Numbered from the stretch's first letter, positions 18,259 through 29,118 are shown. The stretch is 64,000 nt of DNA from Burkholderiaceae bacterium (GCA_022843955.1 JALHMQ010000013.1:1-64000), one strand, 5' to 3'. Numbers and translations are program-made. The notes: generated from the letters alone by a model not told the origin.

Positions 18259-18462
18259 CTACAGCGCACGCACCTGAAAGTCGCCGGTGCTGACAACCGC
18301 GGCGCGGACTTCTTCCTCGCTCACGGGCGCATCCACTTCCAGCACCGCGCGTGGCGGATCGAGTGTCACGGTGACGTCGTTTGCCAGCGGCTTGAGCGCC
18401 TTGGTGACACGGTTGACACAGCCACCGCAGTGCATGCCGGTGATTTCAAACTGCTGTTCCAT
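18259..18462 (-). CDS. Heavy-metal-associated (HMA) domain copper chaperone
   Basis: A 67-residue CopZ-like protein with the metal site MHCGGC near residues 10-15 and the ferredoxin-like beta-alpha-beta pattern of HMA domains (VTVTLDPPRAVLEVDAPVSE). Such proteins bind Cu(I) in the cytosol and pass it to P-type ATPases. No copA or cueR lies next to it here. It stands alone between the fasciclin gene and argB, on the opposite strand to both. Confidence 0.9.
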   Translation of the reverse strand: MEQQFEITGMHCGGCVNRVTKALKPLANDVTVTLDPPRAVLEVDAPVSEEEVRAAVVSTGDFQVRAL

Positions 18463-18614
18463 TCAGCCCTCCTGCTCAATATGGATGGAGCGTGGTCGCG
18501 ATTGTCCGCCACCGGCGCCGCCTTGCGCCACCGCGGCTCAACGATGAGACGCGGCACGCACGCATTTGCGCAGCAACGTCGGTGCCGGGCAGTGCCGCTG
18601 ATAGACTTTCTTGA

Positions 18615-19565
<951 letters not shown>

Positions 19566-19569
19566 CGCC

Positions 19570-20361
19570 TTGACCTGGCGCGCGCGCAACGGACGCGCCC
19601 GCGGTCGCGCCGCCGGCGGCGTGCTCGCCCCGGTGCCTGGCGACGACCGCACCGGTGCGGCGCCCGATGTGACGCCGCGGCGGCGCCAGTCGCCGGTGTG
19701 GTTCTTCGATCTCGACGACACCTTGCACGACGCGTCGCACGCGATCTTCTCCGTGCTCAACCGTCGCATGACCGATTACGTGCAGCAGCACCTGGCGGTC
19801 GACGAGGGCGAAGCCGATCGCCTGCGGCAGACCTACTGGCGACGCTATGGCGCCACCCTGCTCGGCCTGATGCGGCACCATGAGGTGGATCCGCATCACT
19901 TCCTGCGCCAGACCCACGACTTCGACATTGCGGCGCTGCTGCGGGCCGAACGCGGTCTGACCCAGTTGTTCCGCCGGCTGCCGGGTCGCAAGGTGCTGCT
20001 CACCAATGCGCCTGATGCGTACGCTGCCACGGTGCTGCGCGCACTCTCGCTCGACCGCCACCTGGCGCGCCGCTACACGATCGAGTCGATGCAGGTGCAC
20101 GGCAGCTTTCGGCCCAAGCCGTCGACCCTGATGCTGCGGCACATGCTGGCGCGCGAGCGCTGCGGCCGCGGTCAGGCGGTGCTGGTCGAAGACAGTCGCG
20201 CCAACCTGAAGGCGGCGCGCAGCCTGGGCTTCCGTACGGTGCTGATCACGGCGCGCGGCCGCGCCGGCGGCGCCGCGCGCGCGCGTGGCGCGTACGTCGG
20301 CCTGCAACTGGGCTCGGTGCGTGAATTGCCGCGCGCGTTTGCTCGGCTGCGATCCGCTTAA
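19570..20361 (+). CDS. HAD-superfamily pyrimidine 5'-nucleotidase-like hydrolase
   Basis: A 263-residue haloacid dehalogenase-type phosphatase with motif I WFFDLDDTLHDAS, motif II LLTNAPDAY, motif III KPS and motif IV VLVEDSRANLKAA. It resembles the SDT1/PhoE-like pyrimidine 5'-nucleotidase group (TIGR01993 type), which often neighbours argB or slmA. The first 38 residues are Arg/Ala-rich and may not be part of the true protein; the TTG at 19570 is the frame-based start and a later GTG is possible. It would dephosphorylate nucleotides or other small phosphates in the cytosol. Confidence 0.82.
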   Translation: MTWRARNGRARGRAAGGVLAPVPGDDRTGAAPDVTPRRRQSPVWFFDLDDTLHDASHAIFSVLNRRMTDYVQQHLAVDEGEADRLRQTYWRRYGATLLGLMRHHEVDPHHFLRQTHDFDIAALLRAERGLTQLFRRLPGRKVLLTNAPDAYAATVLRALSLDRHLARRYTIESMQVHGSFRPKPSTLMLRHMLARERCGRGQAVLVEDSRANLKAARSLGFRTVLITARGRAGGAARARGAYVGLQLGSVRELPRAFARLRSA

Positions 20362-20491
20362 CGACGCGGCAACGCTTGATCGCTACATTCGGGCCGCCTC
20401 CCTGCCTGTCGCAGGGATTTGCGCTGGGCCGCCGGTGCAGCGTGGCCGTCCCCGCTAAGCTTTCCCGATTCGTTCCTGTTCGGAGTCTCTG

Positions 20492-22348
20492 ATGACCTCG
20501 CATCCCGGCATCATCCGCCGCATCTTCGGCACCCTATGGTGGCTGCTCGACGGCACGCGCCGGTTGGTCTTCAACCTGCTGTTCCTCGCCTTGCTGGTGC
20601 TGGTGGTGATCGCTTGGACGGTAGGCAGCCGCAAGCCGGTCCTGCAGGAGAACACCGCGCTGGTGCTGAATCTGCGCGGCGACCTGGTGGAGCAGTCATC
20701 CGGGTCGGGCAGCGAATTGCTGGTGGCCGAGGCGCTTGGCCAGCAGCGGCGCGAGACCCGCGTGCGCGACGTGCTCGACGCACTGGATGCTGCAGCGAAG
20801 GACCCGAAGATCGTGCGCGTGGCCCTCGTGCTCGATGACCTGTCCGGCGGCGGCACCGCCAGCTTGCGCGAGATCGCAGCGGCGCTGGCCCGATTCAAGG
20901 CGCAAAGCGGCAAGGAGGTCGTGGCCTGGGGATCGGCCTTCAATCAGCGGCAGTACTTCCTCGCCTCGCATGCGGACGCGGTCTACCTGCACCCGTACGG
21001 CAGCGTCACCCTGCGTGGCATCGGTCGCAACGGCCTGTACTTCAAGGACGTGCTCGACAAGCTGGGCATCACGATGCACGGCTTTCAGGCCGGCCGCTTC
21101 AAGAGCGCGATCGAGCCGCTGACCCGCCAGGGTCCGTCGGCGGAGTCGCTCGAAGCCGACCAGTCATGGATGAACGACCTGTGGGCCAGCTGGACCGCCG
21201 ATGTGGAGCGCGCCCGCAAGCTGCCCGCCGGGCACATCGCGCGGATGATCGACGAGGCGCCACAGCGCATGGCCGACGCGGGCGGCGACCTCGCCCAACT
21301 GGCGCTCAAGGAAAAGCTCATTGACGGCGTCAAGACGCGCGACGAGTTCCGCGCGATCCTGATCGAGCGCGGCGCAGCCTCTGACGGCTCCAAGGGCACC
21401 TTCCGCCAGGTATCCCATGAGTCCTATCTCGCGTTTGCGCTTCCCCGCAGCGGCGCGCAGGTCGGCGTCATCGTCGCCGAAGGCGAGATCCTCGATGACG
21501 ACGCGCCGCCACGCATGGTCGGCGGGCGCCTGGTGGCCGAGCAGATCCGGCGCGCGCGCGAGAACGACGACATCAAGGCGCTGGTGGTGCGGATCGACTC
21601 ACCGGGCGGCAGCGTGTTCGGCTCCGAGCTGGTGCGGCGCGAACTGGAATTGACCCGCCAGGCGGGCAAGCCGGTGGTCGCCTCGATGGGCGACCTGGCG
21701 GCATCAGGTGGCTACTGGATCGCGATGGCGGCCGACGAGATCGTCGCCGACCCGACCACCATCACCGGTTCGATCGGCGTGTTCGGCGTGCTGCCGACGT
21801 TCGAGCGCGCCCTGGAGAAGGTCGGCGTGGGCACCGGCGGCGCCAGCACGACCTGGCTGGCGGCCGCGCAGGATCCGTCACGGCCCATGGATCCGCGCGT
21901 CGCCCAGATGGTGCAAACGCGCATCGACCACTACTACCAGCGCTTCATCGGGCAGGCGGCGGCGGCACGCGGCAGTACACCGGAGAAGATCAACGAGGTA
22001 GCGCAGGGTCGCGTGTGGACCGGCCGACAGGCCAAGGCCAACGGGCTCATCGACACCCTCGGCGGCCTGCACGAGGCTCTGGCGAGTGCGGCGCAGCGCG
22101 CCAAGCTGACCGAGTATCGCGTCACGTACCTGGAGCGCGAGCCGCGCGGCCTGGATCGGTGGCTATCGATGTTCATCGGCCGGATTGCCGTGGCGGCGCG
22201 GACGGAACTGGGCTGGACGCTGCCATTCGGCCTGCAGCCCTGGGCGGATCAGGTGCAGGGCGAACTTCAGCGCCAGGCGCGCCTGTTCGAGACCGCGCGA
22301 GACGACCCGACGCGCGCCTACGCCTATTGTTTCTGCACGCCGCACTGA
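20492..22348 (+). CDS. sppA: Signal peptide peptidase SppA, 67 kDa type
   Basis: An inner-membrane serine protease (family S49) that clears cleaved signal peptides. The 618-residue protein matches the long, duplicated form (E. coli 618). One N-terminal helix (about 26-46) anchors it. The catalytic dyad is split between the two halves: Lys204 (GRFKSAIEPL) and Ser405 (DLAASGGYW). The substrate-binding signature IDSPGGSVF precedes the serine. Length and both residues suggest a working enzyme. Confidence 0.95.
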   Translation: MTSHPGIIRRIFGTLWWLLDGTRRLVFNLLFLALLVLVVIAWTVGSRKPVLQENTALVLNLRGDLVEQSSGSGSELLVAEALGQQRRETRVRDVLDALDAAAKDPKIVRVALVLDDLSGGGTASLREIAAALARFKAQSGKEVVAWGSAFNQRQYFLASHADAVYLHPYGSVTLRGIGRNGLYFKDVLDKLGITMHGFQAGRFKSAIEPLTRQGPSAESLEADQSWMNDLWASWTADVERARKLPAGHIARMIDEAPQRMADAGGDLAQLALKEKLIDGVKTRDEFRAILIERGAASDGSKGTFRQVSHESYLAFALPRSGAQVGVIVAEGEILDDDAPPRMVGGRLVAEQIRRARENDDIKALVVRIDSPGGSVFGSELVRRELELTRQAGKPVVASMGDLAASGGYWIAMAADEIVADPTTITGSIGVFGVLPTFERALEKVGVGTGGASTTWLAAAQDPSRPMDPRVAQMVQTRIDHYYQRFIGQAAAARGSTPEKINEVAQGRVWTGRQAKANGLIDTLGGLHEALASAAQRAKLTEYRVTYLEREPRGLDRWLSMFIGRIAVAARTELGWTLPFGLQPWADQVQGELQRQARLFETARDDPTRAYAYCFCTPH

Positions 22349-22461
22349 CGGGCAAAGTGGCGCGCAACAACACGCGCGGGCGAAGTAACTCCCCACGTCG
22401 GGGCGCATTCCAGTAGATTTGTCGGCGTCCGACGCGCCCGGCGTCGCCCTCATGTCACGCC

Positions 22462-23094
22462 ATGATCCCGACGCCAGACAGTGCTGAAAAGACCGTCCCG
22501 GAAGGCGGCACGCCCAGCGGGCGCCGCAAGCCCGGCGCTCGCCGCCTGCAGATCCTGCAGACACTGGCGGTGATGCTGGAGGATCCCAAGGGCGAGAAGG
22601 TCACCACCGCCGCCCTGGCAGCCAAGCTGGGGGTGTCGGAAGCGGCGCTGTACCGCCACTTCGCGAGCAAGGCGCAGATGTTCGAAGGCCTGATCGAGTT
22701 CATCGAGACGACGATCTTCGGCCTCATCAACGACATCGACGCCAAGGAGCCCTCCGGTGTCAGGCAGGTGCACCGCATCGTGCAGATGCTGCTCGACTTT
22801 GCCGCCACCAACCGCGGCATGACCCGCGTGCTGATCGGCGACGCGCTGGTCAACGAGCACGAGCGCCTGCAGGAGCGGATGAACCAGCTGCTGGAGCGGA
22901 TCGAGACCTCGCTGCGCCAGAGCTTCCGGGTCGCCGTCACCCAGGCAGAACTGCCCTCGAACTTCGACGGCAGCGCCCGCGCGGCGCTGGCGGTGGCCTA
23001 TGTGATCGGCCGCTGGCACCGCTTTGCCAAGAGCGGCTTCAAGAAGGCGCCTGCCGACGGGCTTGAGGCCCAGTTGCCGATCCTCGTCGGCTGA
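22462..23094 (+). CDS. slmA: Nucleoid occlusion factor SlmA
   Basis: A TetR-fold DNA-binding protein that blocks FtsZ assembly over the nucleoid. At 210 residues it is close to E. coli SlmA (198), with a short extra N-terminus. The segment RRLQILQTLAVMLEDPKGEK followed by TTAALAAKLGVSEAALYRHF is the SlmA-type helix-turn-helix. The C-terminal half keeps the dimerisation helices. Unlike local TetR repressors, it has no divergent partner or nearby palindromes. Confidence 0.92.
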   Translation: MIPTPDSAEKTVPEGGTPSGRRKPGARRLQILQTLAVMLEDPKGEKVTTAALAAKLGVSEAALYRHFASKAQMFEGLIEFIETTIFGLINDIDAKEPSGVRQVHRIVQMLLDFAATNRGMTRVLIGDALVNEHERLQERMNQLLERIETSLRQSFRVAVTQAELPSNFDGSARAALAVAYVIGRWHRFAKSGFKKAPADGLEAQLPILVG

Positions 23095-23115
23095 CGGTCG
23101 AGGGTCTGGCCGCGA

Positions 23116-23619
23116 CTAGCGCGGCGCGGTGGCGCGGGCGCCGAGGACGAGCAGCACGAGCACCACGCCGAACCCCACCAGCGACCAGTGCGGTATCCCC
23201 AGCCCGAGCAGCGACCACTCGGTGCTCAGGCAGTCGCCATCGCCGCGGAACAGGCGCGGCAGCCAGGTGGTGAGCGGAAACTCGTCGTGGAACCACTGGA
23301 ACGGTCGGCCGCATGACAGCGAATGCGGCGGGTCAATCAGGATCCACACGTGCCAGAGCGCCACGCCGGCGCCAGCCGTCGCCGCCAGCGCCGAGGCACC
23401 GATGAAGCCGCGCTGCGCACCGCGGCCGCGCGCCAGCAGCGCACCGCCCAGGGCAATGACACCGGCGAGGATCAGCGCCATGCGCTGCAGTGAGCACAAC
23501 GGGCAGGGGTTCAATCCGACCACGTACTGCAGATAGAGCGCACCGACCATGGCAACCGCGGCGAAGCCGGCAACCAGGGCGAGCGCCAGGCGCGGGGTGA
23601 GGCGGGTAAGCAGGATCAT
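23116..23619 (-). CDS. dsbB: Disulfide bond formation protein DsbB
   Basis: An inner-membrane oxidase that regenerates DsbA and passes electrons to quinones. The 167-residue protein has four hydrophobic helices and both periplasmic cysteine pairs: NPCPLC after the first helices, and the Cys in LSCGRPF with that in GDGDCL. The ATG at 23619 is used because upstream codons in frame are Arg/Ala-rich shadow sequence from the moeB region. It is separated from moeB by 115 bases on the same strand. Confidence 0.92.
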   Translation of the reverse strand: MILLTRLTPRLALALVAGFAAVAMVGALYLQYVVGLNPCPLCSLQRMALILAGVIALGGALLARGRGAQRGFIGASALAATAGAGVALWHVWILIDPPHSLSCGRPFQWFHDEFPLTTWLPRLFRGDGDCLSTEWSLLGLGIPHWSLVGFGVVLVLLVLGARATAPR

Positions 23620-23734
23620 GACGCGACGGTTCGATGCGGCAAGTGGGCAGCGCGCAGTGTGCCTGCGGCTGGCAGCGCGGCGCAAACCACCGGTGCGCTC
23701 AGGACGGCCGGCAATCGCCGCGGGTGCGGCGGAC

Positions 23735-24496
23735 TCAGTGCTGCCCGCCGCACACGACGCACCCGGGGTCGCGTGGCACCCGCACGGTGCGCAGCCCCAT
23801 GCTGAGCACATCGACCAGCAGCAGCCGCCCGTGCATCGACTCGCCGATCGCCTGGGTATCGCCGGCGGCAAGCTTCAGCGCTTCGGCCGCCTGCAACGTG
23901 CCGATGATGCCGGTCAGCGGGGCGAACACGCCCATCACGGCGCACAGTTCGTCTTCGCCTTCGCCCTCGGGAAACAGGCAGCTGTAGCACGGCGCCTGCG
24001 GCTGCCGCGCATCGAACACGGCAAGCTGGCCGTCGAAGCGGATCGCCGCACCTGTGACCAGCGGCTTTCGGTGCGCCACGCAGGCGCGGTTGATTGCGTG
24101 GCGCGTTGCGAAGTTGTCGGTGCAGTCAAGCACCACGGTGGCCGCCGCCACCAGGGCGTCGAGTGCCTCGGCCTCGACCCGCTCCGTGACCGGCACCACA
24201 TTCACCTCGGGATTGATTGCGCCCAGCGTGCGTCGTCCCGACTCCGCCTTGGGCAGGCCGATGCGATCGCTCGTGTGCAGGATCTGCCGCTGCAGGTTGG
24301 TGAGATCGACGGTGTCGCCGTCGACCAGCGTCAGCGTGCCGATGCCGGCCGAGGCGAGGTAGAAGGCGGCGGGCGAACCGAGTCCGCCAGCGCCGATCAC
24401 CAGCGCATGCGCCGCGCGGATGCGTGCCTGTCCCTCGACGCCGATCTCGTTGAGCAAGATATGGCGCGAGTAGCGCAGAAGTTCATCGTCGTTCAT
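23735..24496 (-). CDS. moeB: MoeB/ThiF-family adenylyltransferase
   Basis: An E1-like enzyme that adenylates the C-terminus of a sulfur carrier (MoaD or ThiS). The 253-residue protein shows the nucleotide motif VIGAGGLGSPAAFYLA, the RQILH segment, the DCTDNFATR motif and paired zinc cysteines (CYSC and CVVC). Length matches MoeB (249). MoeB and ThiF cannot be told apart from sequence alone, since neither moa nor thi genes are adjacent. It follows ctpA on the minus strand, across a terminator. Confidence 0.88.
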   Translation of the reverse strand: MNDDELLRYSRHILLNEIGVEGQARIRAAHALVIGAGGLGSPAAFYLASAGIGTLTLVDGDTVDLTNLQRQILHTSDRIGLPKAESGRRTLGAINPEVNVVPVTERVEAEALDALVAAATVVLDCTDNFATRHAINRACVAHRKPLVTGAAIRFDGQLAVFDARQPQAPCYSCLFPEGEGEDELCAVMGVFAPLTGIIGTLQAAEALKLAAGDTQAIGESMHGRLLLVDVLSMGLRTVRVPRDPGCVVCGGQH

Positions 24497-24505
24497 CGGC
24501 GGTTC

Positions 24506-24537
24506 AAAAGCGAACGGGCCGCACTGCGGCCCGTTCG
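24506..24537 (-). terminator. Terminator after ctpA
   Basis: A perfect 12-bp stem (CGAACGGGCCGC / GCGGCCCGTTCG) with a 3-base loop is followed on the minus strand by CTTTTG. It sits between the ctpA stop and the moeB start, so moeB needs its own promoter or read-through. Confidence 0.8.
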
Positions 24538-24550
24538 TGAATCATCGTCG

Positions 24551-26059
24551 CTACTTGGCCGGTACGGGTGCTGCCGGCGCGGGGGCCGCTGCCACGTTGT
24601 CACGCACCTTGGCGGTTTCCACCGGGCGTCCCTGCAGATGGTTCATTGCCTGGCGCAACTGGAAGTCCTCGGCCGAGCCGAACTCATAGCGCCGCTGCGG
24701 CACGGCCGGGGTAGCGGCACCAGGGGTGCTGCCATGCGGCGATACGGCTGGCGACGATGGCACGGTCGGCGTCGACGCACCGCCCGGGGCGATTTCCGCC
24801 GGCTGCGTGGCGCGGCGCTGCTGCTCACTCTGGTTCTTGTCTTCCAGATGGCGCGCCAGATCCGCCTCGCGGACGCTGAAGCCGGCGAAATTGCCTTCGG
24901 GCGTGTCTTCCACCTGCAGGTCAGGGACGATGCCCTTGGCCTGGATCGAGCGGCCGTTGGGCGTGTAGTAGCGAGCCGTGGTCAGCTTGATCGCTGAGGG
25001 CTTGTCGCCGCTCGAGTTGATCGGGATGATGGTCTGCACCGAGCCCTTGCCGAACGTCTGCGTGCCGATCACCACCGCGCGCTTGTGATCCTGCAGGGCG
25101 CCGGCGACGATCTCAGAGGCCGAGGCTGAGGCGCCGTTGACCAACACCACCATCGGCACCGACTTGATTTCCTTGGGCAGGCGGCTGAGTACATCCTCGC
25201 CGCGCCCGCGCTGGTAATCCTCCGGCGCGGCGACGAACTTGCGGCGCGCGTCATCGTTGCGGCCATTGGTAGCCACCACCAGCGAGCGCTGCGGCAGGAA
25301 GGCGGCCGATACACCGACCGCCGAATGCAGCAGGCCGCCCGGATCGTTGCGCAGGTCGAGTACAAAGCCCTTGACCGGGCCCTGGCGGAACAGGTCGTTG
25401 ACGTGCTTGACGAGGTCCTCGACCGTGCGCTCCTGGAACTGCGAGATTCGAATGAACGCATAGCCCGGCTCGATCATCTTCGACCTCACCGACACCACGC
25501 GGATCACATCGCGCATCAGGCGAAAGTCGAGCGGCTGCGGCTCGCCCTTGCGCGCCACGGTCAGCGTGATCGGCGTCTTGGGCTTGCCGCGCATCAGCTT
25601 GACGGCGTCGGGCAAGGTCATGCCGCGGGTGAGCTTGTCGTCGATCTTGATGATCAGGTCGCCGCTCTTGATGCCGGCGCGCGCGGCAGGCGTGTCGTCA
25701 ATCGGGGTGATCACGCGGATCGTGCCGTCTTCGACGCCGACCTCGATGCCGAGGCCACCGAACTCCCCCTGGGTGCCGGCTTGCAGGTCCTTGAAGGCGT
25801 CGGTGTCGAGGTAGGCAGAGTGCGGGTCCAACCCGGTGAGCATGCCGCTGATCGCCTCCTGGATCAGCTTGCGGTCATCGACGTTTTCGACATAGTTGTT
25901 CTTGATCGCGCCGAACACGTCGGTGAACTGGCGGATCTCTTCCAGCGGGATCGGCCCGCGACTATCGCGAAACGCGTAGGCGGAGATGCCCAGGCTGATC
26001 GCCACGCCGGCAACGGCGCCGACGCCGATCAAACCAAGATTGCGCAATCGTCCGCTCAT
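24551..26059 (-). CDS. ctpA: Carboxy-terminal processing protease (S41)
   Basis: A periplasmic serine protease of 502 residues that trims proteins such as peptidoglycan hydrolases or penicillin-binding proteins. An N-terminal signal anchor (about 7-27) precedes a PDZ domain (about 95-165: GEFGGLGIEVGVEDGTI onward) and the S41 catalytic domain, with Ser in NGASASASEIV and Lys in QTFGKGSVQT forming the dyad. The last 90 or so residues are Pro/Ala/Gln-rich. The order gpmA-envC-ctpA-moeB on one strand is characteristic of betaproteobacteria and ties it to cell-wall turnover with EnvC. Confidence 0.94.
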   Translation of the reverse strand: MSGRLRNLGLIGVGAVAGVAISLGISAYAFRDSRGPIPLEEIRQFTDVFGAIKNNYVENVDDRKLIQEAISGMLTGLDPHSAYLDTDAFKDLQAGTQGEFGGLGIEVGVEDGTIRVITPIDDTPAARAGIKSGDLIIKIDDKLTRGMTLPDAVKLMRGKPKTPITLTVARKGEPQPLDFRLMRDVIRVVSVRSKMIEPGYAFIRISQFQERTVEDLVKHVNDLFRQGPVKGFVLDLRNDPGGLLHSAVGVSAAFLPQRSLVVATNGRNDDARRKFVAAPEDYQRGRGEDVLSRLPKEIKSVPMVVLVNGASASASEIVAGALQDHKRAVVIGTQTFGKGSVQTIIPINSSGDKPSAIKLTTARYYTPNGRSIQAKGIVPDLQVEDTPEGNFAGFSVREADLARHLEDKNQSEQQRRATQPAEIAPGGASTPTVPSSPAVSPHGSTPGAATPAVPQRRYEFGSAEDFQLRQAMNHLQGRPVETAKVRDNVAAAPAPAAPVPAK

Positions 26060-26113
26060 GCAGCCTCCGGACCGCTCAGATGAGTCATCAGGGAAGGAAA
26101 CGCCAGCGTCAGA

Positions 26114-27448
26114 CTAACGTGCTGCCGCCCAGCGAAGTGGGTCGAAAGGACGACCCTGAAAACGTAATTCAAAGTATAGGCCCGAGTCACTGTTCCCGCC
26201 GGTATTGCCCACCGAAGCAATGACCGCGCCGGCGCCCACACGTTCCGAAACGCCGGCAAGGAGCGACTCGTTGTTCCCGTAGACGGATAGAAACCCCTCG
26301 CCGTGGTCGACGATCAGCAGATTGCCGAACCCGCGCAACCAGTCGGCGAACACCACCCGTCCGGCGGCCACCGCATGCACCTCGGTCCCGGGCGATGCCT
26401 TGATGAAGACGCCTTTCCACGTGGGCGCGTTGACCCCGGCTTCGGTGCGGCGCGCCGCACCGAAGCGTGCCGTCACCTCGCCCTGGACGGGCAGCTCGAG
26501 CTTGCCGCGCAGTTGCGCAAAGCGCGAGTCCGGCGCCGGCTCGAAGACGTCGGCGGCACCGGCGCGACTTGCAGGAGGGGCGGTGGACCCGCCGGCCGGT
26601 GGGCGGCGCGCCGCCAACGCCTTTTGTTCATCCCGCCGCCGTTGCTCGGCCAGAACCTGGGCGAGCTTGTCGATCAGCGAAGACAGCCGACGATCGTCCC
26701 GTTCCAGCGTCGCCAGCGACTGGCGTTGGGCGCCGATCTGCCGTGCCAGACGGTCGAGAGTGTGTCGGCGCGCAGCCTGCTGGCGCATCAGCTGCTTCTG
26801 GCTCTCCTGCTCGGCGGTGGCCAGGGCGACCAGCTCGGCCTGCTTGTTCCGCGCTTCTTCGCCCAGGGCGGCGAGTTCTTCCTGGCGGTCCCGCAGGGCA
26901 CCGATCGTCTGCGTGCTGGTGCGGGCGATGTACCCCAGATAGGCCAGATCGTGATCGCGCATGTGCCCGGGGTCGCCGTCGAGCAGACTGGCCCAGGCAG
27001 GTTGCTGTGACAGCGCAAACTGCGCGCGCAGCACGTCGCCGAGCTGGCGCTGCTCAACCGAGGCCCGCGCGGCAATGTTGCGGCTGCGCTCGCTCACCAC
27101 GGTGAGTTGTCGCTCGATCCGGCGGCGATCGGCTGCCATGTCGCGCAGCCGCCGGTTGGTCGCCGAGATCGCAGCCTCCGACTCCTTGAGGGCGTCGGTC
27201 GCTTCGGAGTGCGACGTCTCGGCCTCGGCCAACTGGCGCTTGGTCTGCGCCAGGCGCGCTTGCAGGCGCTGTTGTTCCGATTGCAGCGCGCGCTGCTGCT
27301 GCGCCGGGGGAGGCCGCTTGACGGTGGCGGCGTTGCTCTTCGCTGGCGGCTTTTTTGCGCCGGCAGGGGTGGTGCGCTGCTCGGCCGACAGCGGTGCCCC
27401 CACCGCCAGCAGCAGGCAGGCAATGACCGCGCTAGCCCTTGGCCGCAC
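26114..27448 (-). CDS. envC: Murein hydrolase activator EnvC
   Basis: A periplasmic activator of amidases during cell separation; the family is recruited by FtsEX. The predicted start is GTG 27448, giving a signal peptide ([20 protein letters not shown]) and a 444-residue protein; an AAGG box precedes it and the coding region overlaps the gpmA end by 17 bases. A long coiled coil (about 50-270) is followed by a C-terminal LytM domain. The zinc ligands are lost: the usual catalytic HxH reads YFE ([18 protein letters not shown]), as expected for a non-enzymatic activator. ftsE and ftsX lie about 19 kb away. Confidence 0.9.
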   Translation of the reverse strand: MRPRASAVIACLLLAVGAPLSAEQRTTPAGAKKPPAKSNAATVKRPPPAQQQRALQSEQQRLQARLAQTKRQLAEAETSHSEATDALKESEAAISATNRRLRDMAADRRRIERQLTVVSERSRNIAARASVEQRQLGDVLRAQFALSQQPAWASLLDGDPGHMRDHDLAYLGYIARTSTQTIGALRDRQEELAALGEEARNKQAELVALATAEQESQKQLMRQQAARRHTLDRLARQIGAQRQSLATLERDDRRLSSLIDKLAQVLAEQRRRDEQKALAARRPPAGGSTAPPASRAGAADVFEPAPDSRFAQLRGKLELPVQGEVTARFGAARRTEAGVNAPTWKGVFIKASPGTEVHAVAAGRVVFADWLRGFGNLLIVDHGEGFLSVYGNNESLLAGVSERVGAGAVIASVGNTGGNSDSGLYFELRFQGRPFDPLRWAAAR

Positions 27449-28190
27449 CGGCCTTGCCCTGCGCCGCGACGGCCGCCATCGCGCGCGCGATCTCATCTGC
27501 GTCGCCCAGGTAGTAGTGGCGGATCGGCTTGAGCTGGTCGTCCAGTTCGTACACTAGCGGCTGCGCGGTCGGGATGTTGAGGCCGACGATGTCATCGTCG
27601 GACACCCCGTCCAGGTACTTGATCAGGGCCCGCAGCGAATTGCCATGCGCCGCCACCAGGACGCGGCGACCACGCTGCAGCGCCGGGGCGATGGAGTCGT
27701 TCCAGAACGGAACCACGCGGGTCACCGTGTCCTGCAGGCACTCGGTGGCGGGCACGTCCTCCGGCCGAATGTGTTTGTAACGCGGGTCGTTGCCGGCCCA
27801 GCGCGGATCGGTGGGCGGCAGCGGATCAGGCGCGATCGCGTACGCGCGGCGCCACAGCAGCACCTGCTGCTCGCCATACTTGGCGGCGGTTTCCGCCTTG
27901 TTCAGGCCTTGCAGCGCGCCGTAGTGGCGTTCATTCAGCCGCCACGAGTGCACCACCGGGATCCACATCTGGTCCAGCGCATCCAGCGTCAGCCAGAGGG
28001 TGCGGATGGCGCGCTTGAGCATCGACGTGTAGGCGATGTCAAACGCGTAGCCTTCCCTGTGCAGCAGTTCCCCGGCGGCGCGCGCTTCAGCGCGGCCCTT
28101 GTCGGTGAGGTCGACATCGGTCCAGCCGGTGAAGCGGTTTTCCAGGTTCCACTGGCTTTCACCGTGGCGCATCAGCACCAGTTTGTGCAT
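27432..28190 (-). CDS. gpmA: 2,3-bisphosphoglycerate-dependent phosphoglycerate mutase
   Basis: Interconverts 3- and 2-phosphoglycerate in glycolysis and gluconeogenesis; cytosolic. The 252-residue protein has the phospho-histidine motif [11 protein letters not shown] near the start, the Arg of KRAIRT, the [12 protein letters not shown] loop and the second active-site His in [12 protein letters not shown]. Length matches E. coli GpmA (250). It heads the gpmA-envC-ctpA group and is divergent from the rhodanese gene. Confidence 0.97.
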   Translation of the reverse strand: MHKLVLMRHGESQWNLENRFTGWTDVDLTDKGRAEARAAGELLHREGYAFDIAYTSMLKRAIRTLWLTLDALDQMWIPVVHSWRLNERHYGALQGLNKAETAAKYGEQQVLLWRRAYAIAPDPLPPTDPRWAGNDPRYKHIRPEDVPATECLQDTVTRVVPFWNDSIAPALQRGRRVLVAAHGNSLRALIKYLDGVSDDDIVGLNIPTAQPLVYELDDQLKPIRHYYLGDADEIARAMAAVAAQGKAGAAKG

Positions 28191-28263
28191 ATTGGTTCTC
28201 GCAGGGCTTGGGGAACATTGCCGTCCGGCGCAGGCCAGTCGGGGACCGGAAACGCCGTCATTT

Positions 28264-28269
28264 TATAAT
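28264..28269 (+). promoter_or_regulatory. -10 hexamer upstream of the rhodanese gene
   Basis: A perfect TATAAT lies 31 bases before the rhodanese GTG start, in the space between two divergent genes. No clear -35 hexamer sits at the right distance, so the promoter is only half supported. Confidence 0.4.
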
Positions 28270-28300
28270 CCGCAACCATTTTTCCCTCCGAGGGTCCAGC

Positions 28301-28702
28301 GTGCAGTTCTTTACCGAGAACATCTTCTTGATCGCCATCGCCTTTCTCAGCGGTGCGATGCTGGTGTGGCCACTGATCCGCAGCCGGGCCGGCGGTCCGG
28401 CCTTGAGCACGCTGCAAGCCACGCAGCTCATCAATTCGAAGAGTGCGCAGGTCGTTGACGTGCGCACCGCCGACGACTTCGCCAAGGGTTCGCTACCCAA
28501 TGCGAAGAACCTGCCGACCGCGGCCATCAAGGACCGCGTGGGCGAACTGAAGAAGGACAGGCCCGTGATCGTGGTGTGCAACACCGGCAGCTCGGCCGGG
28601 CCAGCGGCCGCGCAACTGCGCGCTTCCGGCTTCACCGAGGTCTACGTGCTGTCCGGCGGCCTGGCCGCCTGGCGGGAAGCCGGCTTGCCCGTGCGCAAGT
28701 AG
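28301..28702 (+). CDS. Membrane-anchored rhodanese-like protein
   Basis: A 133-residue single-domain sulfurtransferase-like protein starting at GTG 28301 (GAGGG box 7 bases upstream). One N-terminal membrane helix (NIFLIAIAFLSGAMLVWPLI) anchors a rhodanese domain with VVDVRTADDFAKGSLPNAKN and the active Cys loop VVCNTGSSAG. Such proteins transfer sulfane sulfur or bind anions. The group rhodanese-grxC-secB-gpsA that follows is common in proteobacteria and may share a transcript up to the hairpin after grxC. Confidence 0.9.
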   Translation: MQFFTENIFLIAIAFLSGAMLVWPLIRSRAGGPALSTLQATQLINSKSAQVVDVRTADDFAKGSLPNAKNLPTAAIKDRVGELKKDRPVIVVCNTGSSAGPAAAQLRASGFTEVYVLSGGLAAWREAGLPVRK

Positions 28703-28765
28703 CGCGTCACCGGATCGAACAGACTCGCGCAGGGCGTCGCTGCGCTGCCCCCGGAAGGATCTGAA

Positions 28766-29035
28766 ATGACTGCTCAAGTCGTGATGTACAGCACCGCCGT
28801 GTGCCCCTACTGCCAGCGCGCCGAGATGCTGCTGAAAGCGCGCGGCGTGACCGAGATCGAGAAGGTGCGGATCGATCTGGATCCGTCCCGCCGCGACGAG
28901 ATGGTGGAGAAGACCGGCCGCCGCACCGTGCCCCAGATCTTCATCGGCACCACGCACGTCGGCGGGTTCGACGATCTGTCGGCGCTCGATCGCGAAGGCA
29001 AACTGACGCCACTGCTGGCCGACGCCGGCAGCTGA
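28766..29035 (+). CDS. grxC: Glutaredoxin 3
   Basis: An 89-residue dithiol glutaredoxin with the redox site CPYC (residues 13-16), the cis-proline segment TVPQIFIG and the GSH-binding loop [10 protein letters not shown]. It reduces disulfides in the cytosol using glutathione. It lies 63 bases after the rhodanese gene and is followed by a clear terminator. Confidence 0.96.
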   Translation: MTAQVVMYSTAVCPYCQRAEMLLKARGVTEIEKVRIDLDPSRRDEMVEKTGRRTVPQIFIGTTHVGGFDDLSALDREGKLTPLLADAGS

Positions 29036-29041
29036 CCTGCA

Positions 29042-29075
29042 CGCCGGCGCGGCGGCAACGGCCGCCGGCGTTTTT
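29042..29075 (+). terminator. Rho-independent terminator after grxC
   Basis: A perfect 8-bp stem (CGCCGGCG on both arms, extended by weaker pairs) is followed by TTTTTC. It starts 6 bases after the grxC stop and separates grxC from secB. Confidence 0.8.
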
Positions 29076-29118
29076 CTTACCGCCGACCCGAAGATGGGCG
29101 GCACGAACGGGATCGAAC